Positions 1 through 5,226 of a DNA stretch of 8,990 nucleotides are shown here, piece by piece; within the stretch, counting starts at the first letter, position 1, and the number at the start of each line of letters is the position of its first letter. Source of the DNA: JBIIUJ01 sp044340025 (GTDB taxonomy: Bacteria > Pseudomonadota > Alphaproteobacteria > Caulobacterales > Aquidulcibacteraceae); assembly GCA_044340025.1 (NCBI GenBank), contig JBIIUJ010000109.1, positions 1 to 8,990 of the forward strand. Reading direction: 5' to 3'. A program made the position numbers and the translations under genes. The notes below the pieces were generated by a model that had not been told where the DNA came from, made no database searches, and saw nothing but the letters and a program-made list of their open reading frames with translations.

Positions 1-566
1 ATCCCACCGCCCGGCATTTGCCCCGGGTAGACGCCATCACGGAGGAGATCGCCGCCATGGCAGGCGGCGCCAATGCCTCGGCCGGGGTGGGCTCTGGCGG
101 CATGCGGACCAAGATCGACGCCGCCCGCATCGCCACTGCCGCGGGCTGCGCGGTCGCAATTACCGACGGACGCAGCGATGGCGCGCTCGCAAGGCTGCGC
201 GCCGGCGGCAAGGCGACCTGGTTCGCTCCCGCCGCAGACCGCGAGACGGCGCGGCGCGCCTGGGTCGCGCATGCACTCAAGGCGGTCGGCGCCTATGTGG
301 TGGACGCGGGCGCGGCCCGCGCGCTTCTGAAGGGCGGAAGCCTCCTGCCCGTTGGCGTCACAGCGGTGGAAGGCGCCTTCGAGCGCGGCGATGCGGTGGA
401 GATCCGGGGGCCCGACGGCGCGCTGATCGCGCGCGGTGTCTCGGCCTATGACGCCGCCGACGCCCAGATCATCAAAGGCCGCCGCAGCGAGGAAACCGAA
501 GCGCTGCTCGGCTATTCCGGCCGACCAGCGCTCGTCCACCGCGACGATCTGGTGCTGGTGGACTGA
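1..566 (+). CDS. proB: Glutamate 5-kinase, C-terminal part (truncated by window edge)
   Basis: Glutamate 5-kinase phosphorylates glutamate to glutamyl-5-phosphate, the first and feedback-controlled step of proline synthesis in the cytoplasm. The reading frame is open from base 3, and no start is visible, so the 5' half lies outside the window; the family is usually about 370 residues and roughly 188 are present. Early in the fragment is the amino-acid-kinase loop GSGGMRTKIDAARIATAAG, typical of ProB near its nucleotide and glutamate sites. The last ~85 residues, from about VVDAGAARALLKGGSLLPVG onward, form a PUA domain including IIKGRRSEE. An internal TTG at base 18 is not the real start because family homology continues upstream of it. 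The gene ends with TGA and is convergent with the chemoreceptor. In many alphaproteobacteria proB follows obgE, but that would be off-window. Confidence 0.93.
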   Translation, partial: PTARHLPRVDAITEEIAAMAGGANASAGVGSGGMRTKIDAARIATAAGCAVAITDGRSDGALARLRAGGKATWFAPAADRETARRAWVAHALKAVGAYVVDAGAARALLKGGSLLPVGVTAVEGAFERGDAVEIRGPDGALIARGVSAYDAADAQIIKGRRSEETEALLGYSGRPALVHRDDLVLVD

Positions 567-584
567 CGACCCGCCGCCGGGTCG
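567..584. terminator. Hairpin between convergent proB and chemoreceptor genes
   Basis: The sequence CGACCCG-CCGC-CGGGTCG forms a perfect 7-bp GC-rich stem with a 4-nt loop. It begins directly after the proB stop codon and sits in the only 30 bp separating two convergent genes, where a bidirectional terminator is expected. Neither flank has a T-tract, so it is not a canonical intrinsic terminator; in high-GC bacteria such stems may still act with Rho or as 3'-end stabilisers. The stem is directly seen; its function is inferred. Confidence 0.45.
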
Positions 585-596
585 CGGCAGGCTGGA

Positions 597-2285
597 TCAC
601 GCAGCGCGGCGCACCTGGGCCACGAAGCTTGTGACATCCTCGCGCAGGCGGGCGGCCAGAGCGCCGAGGGCTCGGGCGGAATCCAGGCTGTCGCGGGCTG
701 CGCCGCCCGTCTGGCGGGCTCCGCTCTCCACCTCGCCGATCGCGGAGGCGACCCGATCTGCGCCCTCGGCGACATCACGCGCGTTGCGGCTGATCTCGGC
801 CACGGCGGCCATCTGCTCCTCGACCGCCGCGGCGATCGCGGTGGAGATTTCGGTCAGGCTTGCGATGGCGCCGGAGACGCCCTCGATCGCGCTTACCGCT
901 TCGCGGGTGGCCTGCTGCACATCGCCGATCTGGCTGGTGATGTCCTCGGTCGCGCGCGCGGTCTGTTCGGCGAGGCTTTTCACTTCGGAGGCCACCACCG
1001 CAAAGCCGCGCCCGGAGTCGCCCGCCCGCGCCGCCTCGATCGTGGCGTTGAGGGCGAGAAGATTGGTCTGGGCGGCGATGTCGGAGACCATGCTGACTAC
1101 CTTGCTGATGCGCGCCGCCGCCTCGGAGAGGGCGCGCATCGTCTCGGTCGAGCGTGCGGCCTCGGTTTCTGCGTCGCGGGCCACCTCAGAGGATTGCGTC
1201 GCCTTCGACGTGATCTCGGAGATTGAGTCGGTCATGGCGTCCGAGGCCTCGGCAACCGCCTTGATGTTCATGTTGGTGTCGCTGGCGGTGCGCGAAACGG
1301 CGGCCGAACTGCTGGTGGCTGCTTCGGCAGATTCCGACAGCGCCTCGCCGGACGCTTCCAGCCGTCGCGCCGCCTCGGCCACCTGGCCCACCATGTCGAG
1401 CACGCTGCGCTCGAGATCGCTGGCCAATGCTTCCAGTTCCTGGCGGCGAAGCGCCGCGGCCGTGGTCTTGTCCGCCTCGGCGGCAAGCCGAAGTTCGTCG
1501 GCCGCCTTGGCGGTCGCAGCATAGGCGCCCACCGCCCGGGTGATGGTGCCAATCTCGTCGGCGGGGCATACAGGCAGCGCGACGTCATAGCGGCCTTGCG
1601 CGATCTGGCCGAGCGCTTCGACATTGGCGCGCAGCGGCTGGATGATGGAGCGCACGATCGCCGCGGCCGCCGCAGCCAGAACCAGCAGCATCATGCCGCA
1701 AACGCCCCAGAGCAGCATCAGGCGCGAGCGGGCGGTCTCCGCCGCTGCTGTCGCCAGCGTCTCACTGCTCACCTCGATCCGCTCGCGGACCGCATCATTG
1801 GCCCCTTCAAGCTCCTCGAACGCCGCCATCACGCCCGGCATTCGCGCCAGACCGGCGACCGGATCGCGCAGGGCGACGTCCACCGCCTGCTCGGTCGCTG
1901 CGATATAGGCCTCGAGCGGGGCTCCCGACTGCTTCAGAGGCGCTGCGACATCGGCCGGCAAATCGAGCGCTTCATTGTCCTGCAGCGTCTTGCGAAAGAC
2001 GGCCGCCTTCTCGGCAGTGTCGGCGCGCAGCGCATCGCTATCCACGCCGGACAGAACGCCATTGGAAACCAGCAGCGCTTTCAGCACGTTGGAATAGAGC
2101 GCATCGTGCATCATGTCGCCAACGGCGAAGTTGACCGCAGCCTGGCGGATCGCCAGCGCCTGATTGGCCGATCGGTCCAGACCGCCAATGGACCAACCCG
2201 CAAAAGCGGCGACCCCGACGATGCCCATCAGCGACAATCCGACCAGTGCGGCGATCTTGCCGCGCAACGTTACGGTTCCGAGCAT
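597..2285 (-). CDS. Methyl-accepting chemotaxis protein (membrane chemoreceptor)
   Basis: This is a transmembrane chemoreceptor that would signal through CheW/CheA to the flagellar motor. I count 562 residues from the ATG at 2285. A membrane helix at about 10-33 is followed by a mostly helical periplasmic sensor region (about 35-187), which I cannot assign to a named ligand domain. A second membrane helix lies at about 189-211, a HAMP domain at about 212-265, and a long helical signalling hairpin from 266 to the end. The tip is highly typical: AAQTNLLALNATIEAARAG then GRGFAVVASEVKSLAEQT (about 404-442). The C-terminus (VRRAA) lacks the NWETF-type CheR/CheB tether, as in many alphaproteobacterial receptors. 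A TTG 72 bp upstream (2357) would add 24 non-membrane residues, but the ATG has a purine-rich GGAAGGG 7 nt before it and gives a normal N-terminus. No che genes are nearby, so it is an orphan receptor divergent from an OprB-like porin. The ligand is unknown. Confidence 0.93.
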   Translation of the reverse strand: MLGTVTLRGKIAALVGLSLMGIVGVAAFAGWSIGGLDRSANQALAIRQAAVNFAVGDMMHDALYSNVLKALLVSNGVLSGVDSDALRADTAEKAAVFRKTLQDNEALDLPADVAAPLKQSGAPLEAYIAATEQAVDVALRDPVAGLARMPGVMAAFEELEGANDAVRERIEVSSETLATAAAETARSRLMLLWGVCGMMLLVLAAAAAAIVRSIIQPLRANVEALGQIAQGRYDVALPVCPADEIGTITRAVGAYAATAKAADELRLAAEADKTTAAALRRQELEALASDLERSVLDMVGQVAEAARRLEASGEALSESAEAATSSSAAVSRTASDTNMNIKAVAEASDAMTDSISEITSKATQSSEVARDAETEAARSTETMRALSEAAARISKVVSMVSDIAAQTNLLALNATIEAARAGDSGRGFAVVASEVKSLAEQTARATEDITSQIGDVQQATREAVSAIEGVSGAIASLTEISTAIAAAVEEQMAAVAEISRNARDVAEGADRVASAIGEVESGARQTGGAARDSLDSARALGALAARLREDVTSFVAQVRRAA

Positions 2286-2464
2286 GCACGCGCCCTTCCT
2301 GCCTACAGGAACTTTTAGCCCCAAGGGACCCTGAGAGAGAGCAAGGCATGCACCCAAAAAGCTTAACGCAATACTTTAAGAGCATGCTTGTCATGCCTGT
2401 TTTCCACCAAGCCTTGGCGATCAACTTCATCCCAAGTTATCGACTGTCGAATACCAGTTTGCAC

Positions 2465-2498
2465 TTGCAGCATCGCTGCCGGCGCGATGATGCTGCAA
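2465..2498. repeat. 10-bp perfect inverted repeat with 14-nt loop
   Basis: Left arm TTGCAGCATC (2465-2474) is the exact reverse complement of right arm GATGCTGCAA (2489-2498), with a 14-nt loop that itself contains GCCGGC. It lies about 180 bp upstream of the chemoreceptor start and 245 bp upstream of the porin start. There is no T-tract on either side, which argues against a simple intrinsic terminator. It could be a stem in an untranslated leader or small RNA, or a binding site for a dimeric regulator. The arms are seen directly; the role is not known. Confidence 0.6.
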
Positions 2499-2600
2499 TG
2501 CGGAAACAGCGGCGGCAAATACGCCGTCAACATTATCTGCTTCAGGCGGACATCCGAGTCTGACACATCTGGGATCTTTATCTGAAGACCGGATAAAAAC

Positions 2601-2614
2601 TCCAGGTAACTGGA
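2601..2614. repeat. Small stem with GTAA tetraloop
   Basis: TCCAG-GTAA-CTGGA is a perfect 5-bp stem closed by GTAA, which as RNA from the plus strand is a stable GNRA-class tetraloop. It is 130 bp upstream of the porin start, so it could lie in a long porin leader RNA or an independent transcript. Five base pairs alone can arise by chance. Confidence 0.3.
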
Positions 2615-2743
2615 TGTGTTCCCCCATGGCGCGGGGCCGTTAGTGGTTGATTTGCTGTCTTGTGTCACGTCGCTGGCGTTGAAAACCGCCGAGCCAACCC
2701 GCCAGAGGTCGGGGCCAGCCGGGCAAGCACAGGGGAGAACACC

Positions 2744-3901
2744 ATGCGGGCAATCCTTCTCGGGACGATGCTGGCGACAATGGCCGCGGGCGCGCAGGCC
2801 GCCGAACCAGCAGAAACGACCAGCCCCTGGTCGGCGGGTCTCACCTGGACCGGCGAAGTCGCGGGGCCGGTCAGCGGCGGCCTGACTGATCGCGCCTCGG
2901 CGCTGGAGCATTGGGTGATGGATGTCGCATTCGATCTCGGTGCGATCGGGTGGCGCGGCGGCGGCGTGCATCTCCAGATTCAAGCCACCTCAGGCCGGTC
3001 GCCCAATGAGGACACCGGCTTCCAGGAGGGCCTGTCAAACATAGAAGCGCCCCGCGCCCGCACCCGGATCTTTGAACTCTATCTGCAGCAGGCGCTGGGC
3101 CAGAGCCTCACTGCGCGCGCGGGCTTCATGGATCTGAACGGCCAGTTCTACGTGACGGACGCATCCGGCCTGCTTACCGCACCGCCCTTCGGCCTCGGCA
3201 CGGAGCTGGCCGCGACCGGCTCCAACGGACCATCTACTTTCCCGGCCACGGCGCCGGCCGTGACGCTTCAGTATGCGCAAAGGGAGAGCGGCGTGTTCGT
3301 CTCGCTGGGCGCCTTCGCCGCCGAGGCGGGCAATTGGGGCGATCCGGGCGGCCCGCTGGATGATCTCGACGAAGGCGGACTGCTGATCGCGGAAGCCGGT
3401 CGCGCCGGTGCGGCAGGCCGCTTCGGCCTTGGCGCCTGGACCTATACCGAAGAGCAGCCGGACCTGCGCCCCGCGGGCGGGCAGGCGCGCGCCTGGGGCG
3501 GCTATCTCCTTGCCGAACGGCCCGTGGGCGCCCTGGCCGGAGCGGAGACGACCCTGTTTCTGCGGGCCGGCGTCTCGGATGGCCGCACGGGCGATTTCGC
3601 CGGCTCCTGGACCGCCGGGGCGATGATGAGCGCCATCCTGCCAGAGCGGCCCGGCAGCGCGGCCTCGCTGGGCCTGCGTCAGGCGTTCCTGTCTGATCCC
3701 GCGCGCGATGCGGCGCGCGCCGCCGGCGCGCCCCTGGATGCCTCCGAGTTCGGCGTTGAAGCAGTGCTTGCCGATGCGCTGACCGACTGGCTGACGCTCA
3801 AGGGCTCGGTGCAGTATGTGCAAAACCCGGGCGCCGATCCGTCGCGCGATCCGGCTGTGGTGCTTGGCCTGCGCCTGGAGGCCGCCCTCCAGAAGCAGTG
3901 A
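2744..3901 (+). CDS. OprB-like carbohydrate-selective porin
   Basis: This is predicted to be an outer-membrane beta-barrel porin of the OprB family, which passes sugars or other small solutes into the periplasm; the exact substrate cannot be read from the sequence. It is 385 residues. Residues 1-19 are a Sec signal peptide with likely cleavage at AQA/AEP. Family signatures are RAGFMDLNGQFYVTDASGLL (about 125-144), followed by the GLGTELAATGSNGPSTFP stretch (150-167), and near the end VQYVQNPGADPSRDPAVVLGLRL (about 356-378), the typical last-strand region. Alternating hydrophobic strands fill the middle. The start is the ATG preceded by AGGGGAG at 2731-2737; an upstream in-frame TTG (2660) would put 28 extra residues before the signal peptide and is rejected. 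The chain ends LEAALQKQ rather than in an aromatic residue, which is unusual for a barrel protein. It is divergent from the chemoreceptor and converges on the next gene with only 3 bp between stop codons. Confidence 0.85.
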   Translation: MRAILLGTMLATMAAGAQAAEPAETTSPWSAGLTWTGEVAGPVSGGLTDRASALEHWVMDVAFDLGAIGWRGGGVHLQIQATSGRSPNEDTGFQEGLSNIEAPRARTRIFELYLQQALGQSLTARAGFMDLNGQFYVTDASGLLTAPPFGLGTELAATGSNGPSTFPATAPAVTLQYAQRESGVFVSLGAFAAEAGNWGDPGGPLDDLDEGGLLIAEAGRAGAAGRFGLGAWTYTEEQPDLRPAGGQARAWGGYLLAERPVGALAGAETTLFLRAGVSDGRTGDFAGSWTAGAMMSAILPERPGSAASLGLRQAFLSDPARDAARAAGAPLDASEFGVEAVLADALTDWLTLKGSVQYVQNPGADPSRDPAVVLGLRLEAALQKQ

Positions 3902-3904
3902 GGC

Positions 3905-4411
3905 TCAGCCGCGGATCTCCACCGCATCGCCCGGCCGGGCGCGCGCCAGCATCGCCAGGAGATGGTCGCGCGCCAGCGCGACGCAGCCTTCGGTGGGGCG
4001 AAAGTCCGGCTGGGCGCAATGCCAGAAGATGGCGCTGCCCATGCCGTCTACCACTGGATCGTCGTTGTGGCCCAGCACGACCACGATGTCGTAGGCATGA
4101 TCCTCCCGCCAGAGGCGCTCGGCGCTGGCGGGATAGGGCAAAGTGACAGGGCGGTTATAGGCAGGATCGCCAGCGGCGTCGCACCAGCCGTCCTCAGGCT
4201 TGATGGGCTCCACCGGCAGCGCCGTCTCGGGGCGCCCCAGCCGGTCCGGCCGATAGAGAACCCGGCGGATAGGCCAGACGCCAAGGGGGCTCGCCCCGTC
4301 GCCTTCACGTTTTTCGGCCGCAGGCTTCACCCCGCCCTTGCCCAGAGCACAGCGCGCCTGAAGCCCGGCCCCCTCCATCCACCCGTCCACTGTGGAAACA
4401 AAGACAAACAA
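3905..4411 (-). CDS. YkuD-family L,D-transpeptidase-like protein without signal peptide
   Basis: The 168-residue product resembles compact YkuD-fold (ErfK/YbiS-type) proteins, whose relatives form 3-3 peptidoglycan crosslinks or attach proteins to peptidoglycan using a catalytic Cys. The core is seen near the C-terminus: GSAIFWHCAQPDF (His at 131) followed by PTEGCVALARDHLLAML (Cys at 143). This is the family His...S/T-x-G-C arrangement, with Thr-Glu in place of Ser-His/Asn. Other conserved-looking stretches are KREGDGASPLGVWPIRRVLY (34-53) and YDIVVVLGHND (107-117). The start is the TTG at 4411, with AGGGG 6 nt upstream; an in-frame TAG at 4421-4423 excludes any longer N-terminus. A GTG at codon 8 is possible but has no ribosome binding site. 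No signal peptide or membrane helix is present, which is odd for a periplasmic enzyme. It is divergent from the CenR-like regulator. Confidence 0.82.
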   Translation of the reverse strand: MFVFVSTVDGWMEGAGLQARCALGKGGVKPAAEKREGDGASPLGVWPIRRVLYRPDRLGRPETALPVEPIKPEDGWCDAAGDPAYNRPVTLPYPASAERLWREDHAYDIVVVLGHNDDPVVDGMGSAIFWHCAQPDFRPTEGCVALARDHLLAMLARARPGDAVEIRG

Positions 4412-4417
4412 ATACGG

Positions 4418-4422
4418 CCCCT
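4418..4422 (-). promoter_or_regulatory. Ribosome binding site that supports a TTG start
   Basis: Read on the minus strand, AGGGG lies 6 nt before the TTG at 4411, the only candidate start of the transpeptidase-like gene with a well-placed Shine-Dalgarno. It overlaps the in-frame TAG at 4421-4423 that closes the frame upstream. Confidence 0.5.
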
Positions 4423-4472
4423 AACGGTCTTGCGCATTTGCACCGCGCCCATGCCCTCCCCATCCTAAGGGT

Positions 4473-5159
4473 ATGACACGCCCCAAAACAGTCCTTCTGG
4501 TGGATGACGACCCCGATCTGCGCGCCCTGCTTCTAGAGCAGCTGGAGGCGACCGGGGAGTTTGCTCCTGTGGAAGCCGCCACCGCGGGCGACGGGGTGGC
4601 GAAGGCGATCTCCACCCGGCCGGAAATCATCATCCTCGACGTGGACCTGCCCGACATGGACGGGCGCGACGCCTGTCGCCAGATGCGCGCCGCGGGCGTT
4701 TCGGCTCCGATCGTGATGCTGACCGGCAAGGACGGCGACAGCGATGCGGTGCACGGCCTGGAGTCCGGCGCGAACGATTATGTGACCAAGCCGTTCAAGT
4801 TCGCGGTGCTGGCGGCGCGGCTGCGCGCCCACCTGCGCACGCAGGAGCAGGCCGAGGCCGCGAGCTTCATTGTGGGGCCCTATGAATTCCGGCCCGCCCA
4901 GCGCCTGCTGCTCGACGCCAAGGGCAAGAAGCTGCGCCTGACCGACAAGGAGGCCAGCATCCTGCGCTATCTCCACCGCGCCGGCGGCAAGCCCGTGGCC
5001 CGCGAGGAGCTGCTGCGCGAGGTTTGGGGCTATAACGCCGGCGTGACCACCCACACGCTCGAAACCCACGTCTATCGCCTGCGCCAGAAGATCGAGCCCG
5101 AACCCGGCCGCGCCCGCCTGCTCGTCACCGAACAGGGCGGCTACCGCCTGCAAGCCTAG
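4473..5159 (+). CDS. cenR: OmpR-family response regulator, CenR-like
   Basis: This is a 228-residue two-component transcription factor. The receiver domain (about 5-120) has the acidic pocket VDDD (10-13), phospho-acceptor Asp56 in IIILDVDLPDMDG, Thr84 in VMLTG and Lys106 in DYVTKPF. The C-terminal winged helix (about 133-226) contains LRLTDKEASILRYLHRAGGK and the recognition region VWGYNAGVTTHTLETHVYRL. The wording of both domains matches my memory of alphaproteobacterial CenR, the regulator paired with CenK that controls cell-envelope integrity in Caulobacter and relatives; the general family call is secure, the cenR name less so. No histidine kinase is adjacent, as expected for CenR. The ATG has AAGG only 2-3 nt upstream, too close to be a good ribosome binding site; no in-frame upstream start was found, so leaderless translation is possible. 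It diverges from the transpeptidase-like gene by 61 bp and converges with the dehydrogenase across 67 bp. Confidence 0.9.
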   Translation: MTRPKTVLLVDDDPDLRALLLEQLEATGEFAPVEAATAGDGVAKAISTRPEIIILDVDLPDMDGRDACRQMRAAGVSAPIVMLTGKDGDSDAVHGLESGANDYVTKPFKFAVLAARLRAHLRTQEQAEAASFIVGPYEFRPAQRLLLDAKGKKLRLTDKEASILRYLHRAGGKPVAREELLREVWGYNAGVTTHTLETHVYRLRQKIEPEPGRARLLVTEQGGYRLQA

Positions 5160-5226
5160 GGCCCGCCGTCCAGCCCGGATGCCGGCAGACCCCTGCCACC
5201 ACGGCGCCCGGCGGCTGCTTATCCAG

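Larger units (their letters stand above)
2286..2743. other. 458-bp AT-richer divergent intergenic region with inverted repeats
   Basis: This gap separates the start codons of the minus-strand chemoreceptor and plus-strand porin, so it must hold both promoters. By hand count 2341-2700 is about 52% G+C, clearly below the flanking genes. Short frames cross it on both strands, but none has a convincing ribosome binding site, recognisable domain or codon bias like the neighbours, so I call no gene. It contains a 10-bp perfect inverted repeat (2465-2498), a 5-bp stem with a GTAA loop (2601-2614) and weaker stems around 2540-2590. I find no convincing -35/-10 pair on either strand. It could be a regulatory region, a small RNA locus or a decayed gene. 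Confidence 0.6.

Noticed and set aside
436..1524. A 362-residue plus-strand frame opposite the chemoreceptor
   Set aside because: It is dominated by Ala, Ser and Arg, overlaps proB and the chemoreceptor, and has no family features.
2363..2379. A possible CtrA site (TTAA...TTAA)
   Set aside because: The two TTAA halves are 9 bp apart, whereas the known CtrA site needs 7.
2363..2983. A 206-residue minus-strand frame crossing the gap and the porin signal peptide
   Set aside because: It overlaps the well-supported porin start on the other strand, has no ribosome binding site noticed and no recognisable family; only its gap portion is kept as part of the unexplained-region finding.
5184..5197. 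GGCAG-ACCC-CTGCC stem between the convergent response regulator and dehydrogenase genes
   Set aside because: Only 5 bp, with no T-tract and several competing GC-rich pairings; too weak to call a terminator.
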